Part shown: piece after piece, positions 34,513 to 43,614 of the stretch
How positions within the stretch are numbered: the stretch's first letter is position 1
Layout: each line of letters opens with the position of its first letter
Assembly: GCF_040096075.1 (NCBI RefSeq)
Contig: NZ_JBBMFJ010000001.1
Coordinates: forward strand, 124,001-188,000
From: Brotaphodocola faecis
Lineage (GTDB): Bacteria > Bacillota > Clostridia > Lachnospirales > Lachnospiraceae
DNA length: 64,000 nucleotides
Direction of reading: 5' to 3'
Notes under the pieces: model-generated
Told to the model about the DNA's origin: nothing
The model's input: the letters and a program-made list of their open reading frames with translations, nothing else
Databases searched by the model: none
Translations under genes and position numbers: made by a program

Positions 34513-35472
34513 ATGATATACGAAACTTTTCTTGAAACAGTGACAAACAAACTGCAGGAGGCATTGGGCGATTCCTACCAGTTTACCCTGCGGCCCCTTC
34601 CCAAAAACAATGGCGTTACCCTGGACGGGCTGACCATTCAGAGCCCGGGCTGCTCTGTTGCCCCTACGATTTATCTGAATCCCTACTACGAACAGTACCG
34701 CCACGGAACCGATATTTCTGAAATCGTACACGATATTTTGCGGCTCTATCGCGCGACTCCGTCTCCATCTGCCCTGCAGGCCGATTCTCTGGAACATTTT
34801 TCCGATCTGCGCTCCCGTATCATGTTCCGGATGATCCACACGGCCTCCAATCAGGTCCTCTTAAAAGATCTGCCCCATCTTCCCTATCTCGACCTCTCCA
34901 TCGTCTTTTTCCTTTCCCTGGAACGCAATGAAGCCGGCCAGATGACCGCCCTCATTCATCAGGAACATATCCGGCGCTGGAATGTGACCGTGCAGGACTT
35001 ATGGGAGGCCGCCAGCCACAACACACCACTGGAATACCCGGCTCAGATCCAGAGCATGGCCGATCTCTTGCAGGAAATTGCCCGAAAAAACATGGGGGAA
35101 CACTATGATCCAGAGCTCATCAGCGAACTTCTGGACTCCGATGACGCATCTCCGCTTTACGTTCTCAGCAACAGCAACGGCCTGTACGGTGCCAGCTGCA
35201 TGATCTACCAGAACGTACTGAAGGACTTCGCAGACCACCTTCAGGCAGATCTCATTCTTCTGCCATCCAGCGTCCACGAAGTCCTTCTGACTCCGAATCT
35301 TCCGGAAACCTCTTATGAAGACCTCAGTTCCATGGTGACCTCCATCAACCGTCAGGAAGTCTCCCCCGAAGAACAGCTTTCCAACCAGGTCTATCTGTTC
35401 TCCCGAAAAGAAGGGACATTAAAAATCGTGTCCAATGCGCCGGAGCTGGTGGGCGCGTCCGCACTTTCCTGA
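34513..35472 (+). CDS. DUF5688-family protein
   Basis: 319 aa, cytoplasmic, no signal or membrane helix. The layout (ETFLETVTNKLQEAL start, LDGLTIQSPGCSVAPTIYLNPYYEQY, then a helical SEIVHDILRLYR segment, and C-terminal LILLPSSVHEVLLTPN) matches the DUF5688 proteins common, often in several copies, in Lachnospiraceae. Their function is unknown. GCGGAGG precedes the ATG. It converges on feoB. Confidence 0.8.
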   Translation: MIYETFLETVTNKLQEALGDSYQFTLRPLPKNNGVTLDGLTIQSPGCSVAPTIYLNPYYEQYRHGTDISEIVHDILRLYRATPSPSALQADSLEHFSDLRSRIMFRMIHTASNQVLLKDLPHLPYLDLSIVFFLSLERNEAGQMTALIHQEHIRRWNVTVQDLWEAASHNTPLEYPAQIQSMADLLQEIARKNMGEHYDPELISELLDSDDASPLYVLSNSNGLYGASCMIYQNVLKDFADHLQADLILLPSSVHEVLLTPNLPETSYEDLSSMVTSINRQEVSPEEQLSNQVYLFSRKEGTLKIVSNAPELVGASALS

Positions 35473-35549
35473 ACACTTCCGGTCCGCTCTGTCTGCTCTG
35501 CAGCCAGTTGTCTGCGCTCTGGCCACCAGCTTCCTGCCTGACAGCCACT

Positions 35550-37619
35550 CTACAGGATCCGGCTTCCGATCTGGAAAATGGACACAGCAAAGCACCAGGC
35601 CAGCACAATCTGGAACAGGACCATCTGCAGCGTGAATTTTAATGATCTGGTTTCACGCCGGATCGTTCCCACTGCAGCCACACATGGGGAATACAGCAGG
35701 CAGAATACTAACAGCGCATAAGCATTGGCCATGCCAAACCCTGCAATTCCCAGAACCTTGGAAAGCTCTGCCATACCAGCCGCAGAGTTGATGTTGCTGA
35801 TGCCATAAAGCACGGAGAAGCTGGACACCACCACTTCCTTCGCGGACAAACCGGAAATCAGCGCCACCGCGATCTGCCAGGTGCCAAGGCCTGCCGGTTT
35901 TAATACCGGAACCAGGAGACGCCCAATGGCAGCCGCAAAGCTCTGGGTCACATCCGTCTCATAGCCATGAACACCGAAGTTTAAGACAAACCAAAGTACA
36001 ATGGATGCCACAAAAATGGTGGTTCCGGCCTTGGTCAAGTAATCCTTCACCTTATCCCATACATAGATGGCCACCGTTCTGGCATTCGGTGTTTTGTATT
36101 CCGGAAGCTCGATCAGCAGCGTATCCTCGTCCTTATTTTTTTCCCGTTTATGCAGGATAAACGCAATGGCAATGGCTACAATCAGTCCGATCACATACAG
36201 GGAGTAAGCAGCCAGCATGGCATGCTCTTTAAAAAACATCTCCGAAAAAAGCACATAAATCGGAAGTCTTGCGGAGCAGGACATAAATGGCGTGATGAGA
36301 ATGGTGCGGCGGCGGTCCCGCTCACTCGCCAGCGCACGGGATGCCATGACCGCCGGAACCGTACAGCCAAAGCCCAGGAGCATCGGCAAAAAAGCCTTGC
36401 CGGAGAGCCCCACCCGGCCCATGATCTCATTCATGACATAGGCAACCCTGGCCATGTATCCGCTGTCTTCCAGAAAAGCCAGCGCCAGAAACAGGATGAA
36501 AATGTTCGGCAGGAACGTTAAAATGCCGCCCACACCGGCTACAATACCATCTACCACCAGGGAGATGAGCCAGTCAGAAGCCTGCACATGCTGCATGGCC
36601 GCAAGCACCGCCCCGGAAAACCATTCCAGCCCGGACTCAAAATATCCTTTCAGGAAATCTCCCACGGTAAAGGTCAGGAAAAAGACTGTCGCCATGATTC
36701 CCAGAAAGATCGGCACACCAAATACCGGATGGGTCAGCCAGGAATCAATGCGGTCTGTGGATGCCGACTTTTCCTCGCGTCCCATCATACATTCTTCCAT
36801 AACTTCTTCTATGTAATTGTATTTTTCATTGATGATATCTTTTTCGTAATTTTTCTCCGCAATATGGCTGATATCCACCGGATGATCCTTCATCACCTCC
36901 GGGTCCTGCTCCAGTAGCTTCACCGCATGCCAGCGCATATTTTCCATGTCGCCGTATTTGGCCCTCAGAATCGCCTCAATCTGGCGGATTTTTTCTTCCA
37001 GATTCTCATCGTAATGGACTACAACACCCTGCGGACCTTCCTCATAATGGTGAACCACCGCATGCATCAGCACATCCAGACCGGTGCGCTTTCTCGCGGA
37101 AACCGGAACCACCGGAATGCCGCCCAGCATCTCCGGCAGGCGGTGCAGGTCAATCTCCATGCCCCGCTCTTCCACAATATCCATCATGTTCAGGGCCAGG
37201 ATAACCGGTTTCTTCAGTTCCAGCAGCTGCAAAGTCAGGTAGAGGTTTCGCTCCAGGGAAGACGCGTCCACCACGTTGATGATAACATCCACCTCGCCTT
37301 CCTCGATACAGCGCCTCGTAACAATTTCCTCAATAGTATAGGAAGTCAGGCTGTAGATACCCGGAAGGTCAATGACCTTGATGGAACGGCCCTTGTAACT
37401 GGTACGGCCCTCTACCCGTTCCACCGTAACACCTGGCCAGTTTGCAACCTTTAAGTTGGCCCCGGTAAAGGCGTTGAACAGGGTTGTTTTACCGCAGTTC
37501 GGGTTGCCCACGAAGCCGACGCGGATTTCCCGCTGGCTCTGTCCGTTTTGCTTCTTCTCCAGCTTCAACCCGCCTGCCTGTTCCTGCATCTGCTCCATCT
37601 GCATTTTTTCCTCAGCCAT
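35550..37619 (-). CDS. feoB: ferrous iron transporter FeoB
   Basis: 689 aa. After a Met/Glu/Gln-rich N-terminal extension of about 30 residues comes the GTPase domain: G1 GNPNCGKT at 38-45, G3 DLPG, G4 NMMD. The membrane part contains two Gate motifs and VGLSGKAFLPMLLGFGCTVPAVMASRAL, with the conserved Cys, and ends in VLYSPCVAAVGTIRRE. It imports Fe2+. It overlaps feoA by 8 bp. Confidence 0.96.
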   Translation of the reverse strand: MAEEKMQMEQMQEQAGGLKLEKKQNGQSQREIRVGFVGNPNCGKTTLFNAFTGANLKVANWPGVTVERVEGRTSYKGRSIKVIDLPGIYSLTSYTIEEIVTRRCIEEGEVDVIINVVDASSLERNLYLTLQLLELKKPVILALNMMDIVEERGMEIDLHRLPEMLGGIPVVPVSARKRTGLDVLMHAVVHHYEEGPQGVVVHYDENLEEKIRQIEAILRAKYGDMENMRWHAVKLLEQDPEVMKDHPVDISHIAEKNYEKDIINEKYNYIEEVMEECMMGREEKSASTDRIDSWLTHPVFGVPIFLGIMATVFFLTFTVGDFLKGYFESGLEWFSGAVLAAMQHVQASDWLISLVVDGIVAGVGGILTFLPNIFILFLALAFLEDSGYMARVAYVMNEIMGRVGLSGKAFLPMLLGFGCTVPAVMASRALASERDRRRTILITPFMSCSARLPIYVLFSEMFFKEHAMLAAYSLYVIGLIVAIAIAFILHKREKNKDEDTLLIELPEYKTPNARTVAIYVWDKVKDYLTKAGTTIFVASIVLWFVLNFGVHGYETDVTQSFAAAIGRLLVPVLKPAGLGTWQIAVALISGLSAKEVVVSSFSVLYGISNINSAAGMAELSKVLGIAGFGMANAYALLVFCLLYSPCVAAVGTIRRETRSLKFTLQMVLFQIVLAWCFAVSIFQIGSRIL

Positions 37620-37851
37620 GGTTCTGCACCTCCATCTCTGAGACCTCGATGCCGTCGCTGATGCGTTTGCCCACGGCCAGTCTGGTTCCGCGCACCTTAA
37701 AGATCACGGAACCGCTTCCTTTCTTATTTAAAAGGATCACCGGAGTCATGTTATTAACTCCTAATGCCTCCAGACGCCTGGTAATCGTCTCATTCACTGA
37801 CACACTTTCCACCCGGTAGGTGTGGCCAATGATACCCTCATTTAATTTCAT
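37612..37851 (-). CDS. feoA: FeoA
   Basis: 79 aa SH3-like FeoA domain (ETITRRLEALGVNNMTPVILLNKKGSGSVIFKVRGTRLAVGKRISDGIEV), the partner of FeoB. AAGGAGAATTTAT precedes the ATG, and translation is coupled to feoB by overlap. The leader contains the dyad at 37868-37883. Confidence 0.93.
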   Translation of the reverse strand: MKLNEGIIGHTYRVESVSVNETITRRLEALGVNNMTPVILLNKKGSGSVIFKVRGTRLAVGKRISDGIEVSEMEVQNHG

Positions 37852-37867
37852 ATAAATTCTCCTTCTA

Positions 37868-37883
37868 GTTAGCAGTTCATAAC
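37868..37883. promoter_or_regulatory. DtxR-type dyad in the feoAB leader
   Basis: GTTAGC-AGTT-CATAAC, a less symmetric third copy of the dyads at 16434 and 16599 (12 of 16 positions match each). It lies about 12 bp downstream of the feoAB -10 box. Confidence 0.55.
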
Positions 37884-37894
37884 TCGTGTAAAAA

Positions 37895-37937
37895 AAATAT
37901 ACCCTTATTGAGAATTTTTGTCAATAAGAGTATATTT
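37895..37937 (-). terminator. uvrB terminator that also contains the feoAB promoter
   Basis: 17-bp arms with one mismatch (AAATATACTCTTATTGA pairing with TCAATAAGGGTATATTT) around a 9-nt loop, then TTTT on the minus strand, 20 bp beyond the uvrB stop. Confidence 0.75.
37896..37924 (-). promoter_or_regulatory. feoAB promoter
   Basis: Minus-strand TTGACA (37919-37924), a 17-bp spacer and TATATT (37896-37901). Both boxes lie within the terminator hairpin of the upstream gene. Confidence 0.75.
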
Positions 37938-37957
37938 TTAGGGTCATTATTTGCTTT

Positions 37958-39946
37958 TCAGGATTCCAGATCCAGTAATGCTTTTTTTACCTCCAGCATC
38001 CGGTCACGCAGCACGGCGGCTTCCTCGAAGTTTAACTCGGCTGCCGCCTGGTGCATCTTCTTCTGGATTTCCTTCACCAGTTTGTTCAGTTCCTTCGCGC
38101 TCATGGACTCCAGATCCTTTTCGTCCGCAGACGGTGCTCTCTCTGCCGCCTTGGAAATGGAAATTAGGTCGCGCACTGCCTTTTTGATGGTGGTCGGCGT
38201 AATGCCGTGCTCCTCGTTGTAGGCCTGCTGAATCTGACGGCGGCGGTTCGTCTCGTCAATGGCCACCCGCATGGAATCGGTGATGGTGTCCGCATACATG
38301 ATGACGTGACCCTCGGAATTTCGGGCCGCACGACCAATGGTCTGAATTAAGGAAGTTTCCGAACGCAGGAAACCTTCTTTGTCTGCATCCAGAATTGCTA
38401 CCAGTGTAATCTCCGGAATATCCAGGCCCTCACGCAGCAGGTTGATGCCTACCAGCACATCAAATACATCCAGTCGCATGTCACGGATGATCTCCGCACG
38501 CTCCAGTGTGTCGATGTCGGAATGCAGGTACTTGACCCGGATGCCGATTTCTTTCATGTAGTCGGTTAAATCTTCTGCCATCCGTTTGGTCAGCGTGGTG
38601 ATCAGCACCTTATGATGGGCCGCTACTTCTTTGTTGACCTCGCTTACCAGATCATCGATCTGGCCCTCTACCGGCCGGACGGAAATCTCCGGATCCAAAA
38701 GGCCGGTCGGGCGGATGATCTGTTCTGCCCGCAGAAGCTCATGATCCGCCTCATAAGGCCCCGGCGTTGCAGATACGAACATCATCTGGTCAATCTTGCT
38801 CTCAAACTCCGTAAAGTTGAGCGGGCGGTTGTCTAACGCAGACGGAAGCCGGAAGCCGTAATCCACCAGCGTGGTCTTGCGGGACCGGTCCCCGGCATAC
38901 ATGCCACGCACCTGCGGCAGTGTGATATGAGACTCATCTACAATGATGAGGAAGTCATCCGGGAAATAGTCGATCAGTGTCCACGGCGGTTCCCCCGGCT
39001 TTCCAAAGGTTAAGTGACGGGAGTAGTTCTCAATCCCAGAGCAGAAACCGGTTTCCCGCATCATCTCCACATCGAAATTGGTCCGCTCGGAAATGCGCTG
39101 CGCCTCCAGCAGTTTATCCTCACTCTTAAAGAACGCCACACGCTCCTTTAACTCCTCCAGAATATTCTCTGTGGCAAGCTGCATCTTCTCCTTCGGCACC
39201 ACATAATGGGAAGCCGGGAAAATGGCAACGTGATTTAACTGCAGCTTTGCCTCGCCGGTCAGCGTGTCGATCTCCACAATGCGGTCAATCTCATCTCCAA
39301 AGAACTCGACCCGGTACGCCACACTGTCCGAGTAGGCCGGAAAGATTTCCAGAACATCACCCCGTACCCGGAAAGTACCGCGGTGAAAGTCCATATCGTT
39401 GCGAGTGTACTGGATGTCAATAAGCTTGTGGATAACCTCATCCCGGTCTTTCTCCATACCAGGCCGAAGAGAGATCACCATCTCCTGGTAGTCGATAGGG
39501 GAACCCAGACCGTAAATGCAGGAAACTGAAGCCACGATGATAACGTCCTTCCGCTCGGAAAGCGCTGCCGTAGCGGAATGCCGCAGCTTGTCGATCTCAT
39601 CGTTGATGGCAGAATCCTTCTCAATGTAGGTGTCCGTGGAAGGCACATAGGCCTCCGGCTGATAGTAATCATAGTAGGAGACAAAATATTCTACGGCATT
39701 CTCCGGGAAAAATTCCTTCATCTCCCCATAAAGCTGCGCCGCCAGTGTCTTGTTGTGGGCAATGATCAGTGTTGGCTTGTTCAACGCCTGAATGACATTG
39801 GCCATGGTAAAGGTTTTACCGGAGCCTGTCACGCCAAGCAATGTCTCAAACTGATTGCCCTCCTTGAAGCCCTCCACCAACTGGGCGATAGCCTGAGGCT
39901 GGTCGCCGGTGGGGGCGTATTCAGATACTAATTTAAAATGGTCCAT
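37958..39946 (-). CDS. uvrB: excinuclease ABC subunit B
   Basis: 662 aa, the damage-verifying helicase of nucleotide excision repair. Walker A GVTGSGKT at 38-45, the beta-hairpin region VSYYDYYQPEAYVPSTDTYIEKD, DESH box (VDESHITLPQ), helicase motif VI with IGRAARN, and a C-terminal UVR domain (LVKEIQKKMHQAAAELNFEEAAVLRD) that contacts UvrC/UvrA. AGGAAAAG precedes the ATG. A LexA-like box lies about 83 bp upstream. uvrA is not in the window. Confidence 0.97.
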   Translation of the reverse strand: MDHFKLVSEYAPTGDQPQAIAQLVEGFKEGNQFETLLGVTGSGKTFTMANVIQALNKPTLIIAHNKTLAAQLYGEMKEFFPENAVEYFVSYYDYYQPEAYVPSTDTYIEKDSAINDEIDKLRHSATAALSERKDVIIVASVSCIYGLGSPIDYQEMVISLRPGMEKDRDEVIHKLIDIQYTRNDMDFHRGTFRVRGDVLEIFPAYSDSVAYRVEFFGDEIDRIVEIDTLTGEAKLQLNHVAIFPASHYVVPKEKMQLATENILEELKERVAFFKSEDKLLEAQRISERTNFDVEMMRETGFCSGIENYSRHLTFGKPGEPPWTLIDYFPDDFLIIVDESHITLPQVRGMYAGDRSRKTTLVDYGFRLPSALDNRPLNFTEFESKIDQMMFVSATPGPYEADHELLRAEQIIRPTGLLDPEISVRPVEGQIDDLVSEVNKEVAAHHKVLITTLTKRMAEDLTDYMKEIGIRVKYLHSDIDTLERAEIIRDMRLDVFDVLVGINLLREGLDIPEITLVAILDADKEGFLRSETSLIQTIGRAARNSEGHVIMYADTITDSMRVAIDETNRRRQIQQAYNEEHGITPTTIKKAVRDLISISKAAERAPSADEKDLESMSAKELNKLVKEIQKKMHQAAAELNFEEAAVLRDRMLEVKKALLDLES

Positions 39947-39991
39947 ATTCTTTTCCTGACTGAAATAAATGGTTCATGTTGTTTCCCTCTC

Positions 39992-40042
39992 AGTATATCA
40001 TTCCAAATAAAAAAAGTACAGATACACTCGAATGTTTGTTCT
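39992..40042 (-). promoter_or_regulatory. uvrB promoter region with LexA-like box
   Basis: -10 TATACT at 39992-39997 with a poor -35. AGAAC-AAAC-ATTCG at 40029-40042 matches 8 of 10 fixed positions of the Gram-positive SOS box CGAAC-N4-GTTCG. The box lies in the loop side of the azlD terminator. Confidence 0.5.
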
Positions 40043-40050
40043 GTACTTTT
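40012..40050 (-). terminator. terminator of azlCD
   Basis: AAAAGTACAGA pairs with TCTGTACTTTT around a 17-nt loop, then a T-rich minus-strand tail, 17 bp beyond azlD. Confidence 0.85.
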
Positions 40051-40067
40051 TACTTTCAGTCTGTAAT

Positions 40068-40394
40068 TTAAAACACCATCTGCACCAGCACCATATAGCA
40101 CACCGTTCCGACGGCAATGGATACCAGCATTTTCCGAAATTTCAGGTGCAGCAGCACCGTCAGTACAATGGAGAGGATCTCCGGCAGACCGTAGGTGTCG
40201 CCGGTAAACTGTACTTTTCGCAGACAATATACCACCAGCATGCTGAATACAGCCCCGGGCAGCATAGTTCCGAGATACTGCACATACTTCGGTGTCGGGC
40301 GCTTTCCTCCGAATATCAGAAAAGGGAGAAACCGGGTCAGCATAGTTCCTGCCACACACAATGCAATGGTGATGATTCGCTGTGTCAGTGTCAT
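40068..40394 (-). CDS. azlD: branched-chain amino acid transport protein AzlD
   Basis: 108 aa, four predicted helices. Small subunit that works with AzlC in export of branched-chain amino acids. MLTRFLPFLIFGGKRPTPKYVQYLGTMLPGAVFSMLVVYCL is typical. Its start overlaps the azlC stop by 4 bp (ATGA). Confidence 0.93.
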   Translation of the reverse strand: MTLTQRIITIALCVAGTMLTRFLPFLIFGGKRPTPKYVQYLGTMLPGAVFSMLVVYCLRKVQFTGDTYGLPEILSIVLTVLLHLKFRKMLVSIAVGTVCYMVLVQMVF

Positions 40395-41098
40395 GCGTGT
40401 TCCACCTCCATTCCCATTTTGTGTTCTACCGGCTTACGAAATGCTGTCAGCACCGCCAGAACACAGATCATGGTCGGGATCAGAAACTGATCCGGGCCAA
40501 ATACAAACAGGCAGCCCACACTGGCCGCAAGTCCTACCCAGGCGCTGATGTGATGCTTTTCTTTCAGCCACTGTTCCAGGAAGATTACCACGAACATGGC
40601 TGTCATGACAAAATCCAGGCCTTCCGTATTAAAGTGGATCAGGTTGCCCAGAAGTCCGCCAATGGTGGCTCCGCTGACCCAGTAAAACTGATTCAGCAGA
40701 GTAACCCAGAAATAAAACCAGCCTTTATCAATTCCTTTCGGCACTTCGGCGGTGTAGTTGATGCTGAAACTCTCATCGCACATGCCAAAAATCAGATAGG
40801 GCTTTTTCCATCCGGTTTCCTTATATTTTTCCAGCATGGAGATGCCGTAAAACAGATGTCTCGCCTGGATCATCAGCGTCATGATGAATACCTGCAGCGG
40901 CGCAAAGGGCGCCAGCAGCATGCTTACTGCCAGAAATTCCAGACTGCCTCCAAATATCGTCATGCTCATGATGAGCGGATACCAGAATCCGAACCCGGAC
41001 ACATGCATGTAAATGCCGTAAGCCATCCCCAGAAACCAAAATCCGGCGAAAATTGGGATCGTGTGGGGGAATGCCGCGATCAGTGCTTTTCTTTTCAT
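40391..41098 (-). CDS. azlC: branched-chain amino acid transport protein AzlC
   Basis: 235 aa membrane protein of the AzlC/LIV-E family. The N-terminal FPHTIPIFAGFWFLGMAYGIYM, GGSLEFLAVSMLLAPFAPLQVFIMTLMIQARHLFYGISML and FGMCDESFSI are the conserved segments. It probably exports leucine, isoleucine or valine, or analogues. GAGG lies 12-15 bases before the ATG. Confidence 0.93.
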   Translation of the reverse strand: MKRKALIAAFPHTIPIFAGFWFLGMAYGIYMHVSGFGFWYPLIMSMTIFGGSLEFLAVSMLLAPFAPLQVFIMTLMIQARHLFYGISMLEKYKETGWKKPYLIFGMCDESFSINYTAEVPKGIDKGWFYFWVTLLNQFYWVSGATIGGLLGNLIHFNTEGLDFVMTAMFVVIFLEQWLKEKHHISAWVGLAASVGCLFVFGPDQFLIPTMICVLAVLTAFRKPVEHKMGMEVEHA

Positions 41099-41144
41099 AT
41101 ATATAAGCAGAACCTCACTTTGTTACTATTTCGTATCGCGCCGA

Positions 41145-41161
41145 TGGAACCTCAGGTTCCA
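41145..41161. promoter_or_regulatory. 17-bp perfect dyad in the azlCD leader
   Basis: TGGAACCT-C-AGGTTCCA lies between the azlCD promoter and azlC, about 41 bp downstream of the -10 box. It may be an operator for an unknown regulator, or a transcript hairpin. Confidence 0.45.
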
Positions 41162-41201
41162 ACCAGCCGCCACTGAATTTTCAGGGCAGTACACGATATT
41201 T

Positions 41202-41230
41202 AGAATAGCACAAATCGCTCTGTCTGACAA
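41202..41230 (-). promoter_or_regulatory. azlCD promoter
   Basis: Minus-strand TTGTCA (41225-41230), a 17-bp spacer and TATTCT (41202-41207). Confidence 0.6.
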
Positions 41231-41265
41231 TCCAGACGGGTATGCTGTCTGGTGATGACTGGTAT

Positions 41266-42861
41266 TCATATTCCCGCCAGGTATCTGCCCAGTTCCCGCC
41301 CCAGCGTCTGGGCAATGCTGATGCTCTGTCCTGGCAGGGAAGTGGTATACTGTGTGCCAAACCGCCTGCCGCTGCAGTTTCCGGTCGCATACAATCCCGG
41401 AATCGGCTCAAAGTTCCGGTCCAGCACCTGCTGATTTTCATCGATTTCCAGCCCACTGACTGTCACCAGAATTTTCAGGGACTGGCCCCCCGGCCGGTGA
41501 CTGTCCTTTACAGTGCTGCTGGCATAAAACGGAGCTTTTTCAATCGGTTGCATCAGTCTCGGATCCTTGCCAAAATCAACGTCATGATGACTGTGACATA
41601 ACGCATTGTAGCGTTTCACTTCACTTAGAAATGTCTCCTGATCCGCTTTTTCCTCAAACATCAGGCCAGCCAGTTCCTCCAGTGTATCCGCGCAGTAAAG
41701 CGGACGACTTTCCCCTGCCCGGTCCTGATCCATGATCATCTGATTCTTCTGGCTCTTTGCCTTTGCAAGTGCCGCTTCAAACCGTGCCATTTCTTCCTGA
41801 TCGGTATAATCCAGCAGACCATGACAGGGCGTCTGAAATGTAATCTGCGTTTCAATCGTGTCATCAAACACGGCCCACAGATTGCCATTGGGCTGATGCG
41901 CCCCCGGAAGTGCTGCCAGAATGTGAGTACCAAAGGCTTCATCCGAATACCGTTTTCCATGTTTATTCACCCGCAGTACCGGAGTGGAACCGATCAGGCC
42001 GAATCCCGGGAAAGAATAGTTTCCGCCCATAGCCGCATGGCTGCGCGGCTCCAGCCTTCCACCGGCCCAGAGTCCCATGCAGATTCCGCTTCCATCCCAG
42101 CCATGTCCGGTGAAATCGCTGTCCGCTTCCGTCAGGTCTGCCGTTTCGGTCAGAAGATACCGGCACATTTGGGCATTCCGGCTGTAATCTCCTGCTGCCA
42201 GGATCACGCCTTTTTTCGCGCGGTACAGGCAGAGAGTTCCGTCTACAGCTTTGGCAAATACGCCGCTTACCCGGCCCTCTTCCGTCTGCTCCAGCTGCAA
42301 GGCTCGGGTGGAAAAGAAAAACTGCGCTCCGTACTCCTCTGCCAGACGGTGATTTGCTTTTATGACTTTACTCTGCAATGCCATCCCCATATTCGGGGTT
42401 CCCGGCCATGCGTGAAGCCCGTTCAGGAGCTCCGGCATATTGGAACTTGCTGGCGTCAGCACCGGGTGGATGGAATCTTTCTCCTCCTGGGATAATGGCT
42501 CGATCAGCCAGTCAAATGCCTCCCCGCAGTGCTGCGCATAAGTTCTGATCAGCGGGTACAGGGAACGGTTGCCGGTGCGAAGCTGCCAGTCATTTACAAA
42601 GGTGTCGATATCCACCTCCTGGACGCCGTGCTCTTTCTGCCACTGACTATTAATGTGTCCGATTTCTCCGATGCCAAGCACCCACTGTTTTTCTCGTTCC
42701 TGCTGCTCCAGCACGATCACGCCCGCACCAGCTTCCGCAGCCGCGCGGGCCGCACAGATTCCGGCATGACCGGCTCCGATCACGACAATATCTGCTTCCT
42801 GAGTCTTTTCTGCCTGATCCGGTGTCAGAGTCTCCGGCTTTACCGCCCACTTCTCATTCAT
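41266..42861 (-). CDS. FAD-dependent fumarate-reductase-like flavoprotein
   Basis: 531 aa. The N-terminal FAD-binding motif is DIVVIGAGHAGICAARAAAEAGAGVIVLEQ (residues ~24-53). A central capping domain and the C-terminal PIPGLYATGNCSGRRFGTQYTTSLPGQSISIAQTLGRELGRYLAG end follow the FAD-binding-2 family (fumarate reductase, urocanate reductase, 3-ketosteroid dehydrogenase types). No signal peptide, FMN-binding or haem domain is present, so it is a soluble cytoplasmic enzyme; the substrate is unknown. Its start overlaps the ribU stop (ATGA). It is thus probably under the FMN riboswitch. Confidence 0.85.
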   Translation of the reverse strand: MNEKWAVKPETLTPDQAEKTQEADIVVIGAGHAGICAARAAAEAGAGVIVLEQQEREKQWVLGIGEIGHINSQWQKEHGVQEVDIDTFVNDWQLRTGNRSLYPLIRTYAQHCGEAFDWLIEPLSQEEKDSIHPVLTPASSNMPELLNGLHAWPGTPNMGMALQSKVIKANHRLAEEYGAQFFFSTRALQLEQTEEGRVSGVFAKAVDGTLCLYRAKKGVILAAGDYSRNAQMCRYLLTETADLTEADSDFTGHGWDGSGICMGLWAGGRLEPRSHAAMGGNYSFPGFGLIGSTPVLRVNKHGKRYSDEAFGTHILAALPGAHQPNGNLWAVFDDTIETQITFQTPCHGLLDYTDQEEMARFEAALAKAKSQKNQMIMDQDRAGESRPLYCADTLEELAGLMFEEKADQETFLSEVKRYNALCHSHHDVDFGKDPRLMQPIEKAPFYASSTVKDSHRPGGQSLKILVTVSGLEIDENQQVLDRNFEPIPGLYATGNCSGRRFGTQYTTSLPGQSISIAQTLGRELGRYLAGI

Positions 42862-43511
42862 ACTGTTTTCTCCAGTCCTTTCTTTGCTTTCAGCGATCTG
42901 TTTTCCGCACCGCCGATCATGCTGCGTAAAGTATTTCCTGCCTTTTTATAAATCAGATAGGTCACAAAGGAAGTCACGCCATGCTTAAACAGATTAAATG
43001 GAAATACTGAAAACAGCATCAGCGTCGGAACATCCGTGATCATCGGATTGATGGCAGATCCCATCCCCATAATGACCTCCATCGGCATTCCGTACAGTTT
43101 CGAGTACAGCGGAAACGCAATGTAAGCGTTGATGAAAATAAAAGCAATGCTGACCACAACCGAAGATACCGTCATTGCGATTACCGCGCCCTTTTTCGTA
43201 TGTTTCCACCGATAGATCAGCGATGCCGGCAAAACAAAGCATACGCTTCCCATGATATTCATGGCTTCACCTACATAAGCGGTATCAGAGCCCTGAAACA
43301 GAAGCTTTAACAGTACCTTGACCACAATAACCGAGCACCCGCTCACCGGCCCCAGAAAGAACCCCGCAAACAGCGCAGGCAGTTCCGAGATGTCAAATTT
43401 CAAAAATCCAGGCACAAAGGGCAGGGAGAAATTCAGCATCATGAGCACGGTGGAGACCGCGCCCATCATTCCAATAAATACTGTCTTTTTTACTTTTGAT
43501 GATCGTTCCAT
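42858..43511 (-). CDS. ribU: riboflavin ECF transporter S component
   Basis: 217 aa, about six helices. FDISELPALFAGFFLGPVSGCSVIVVKVLLKLL is the RibU-type substrate-binding stretch. The S component captures riboflavin and docks with the shared EcfAAT energising module, which is not in this window. An FMN riboswitch upstream confirms the vitamin. AAAGGAACGAAAACAT precedes the ATG. Confidence 0.92.
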   Translation of the reverse strand: MERSSKVKKTVFIGMMGAVSTVLMMLNFSLPFVPGFLKFDISELPALFAGFFLGPVSGCSVIVVKVLLKLLFQGSDTAYVGEAMNIMGSVCFVLPASLIYRWKHTKKGAVIAMTVSSVVVSIAFIFINAYIAFPLYSKLYGMPMEVIMGMGSAINPMITDVPTLMLFSVFPFNLFKHGVTSFVTYLIYKKAGNTLRSMIGGAENRSLKAKKGLEKTV

Positions 43512-43582
43512 ATGTTTTCGTTCCTTTCCGAGATGAGGGCATCTTCATCGAAACAGGAAAACAGGTTCGTGAAAGGACAAAA

Positions 43583-43614
43583 ATGCCCAACAGTCTGATT
43601 CTGACCATCGGGCA
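43583..43614 (-). terminator. terminator of the ribU leader
   Basis: ATGCCCGATGGT pairs imperfectly with the TTGGGCAT arm, then ATTTTTGT on the minus strand. It is the likely expression platform of the FMN riboswitch; a second hairpin (GATTTTGCC/GGCAAAATC, 43682-43719) lies between it and the aptamer. Confidence 0.65.
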
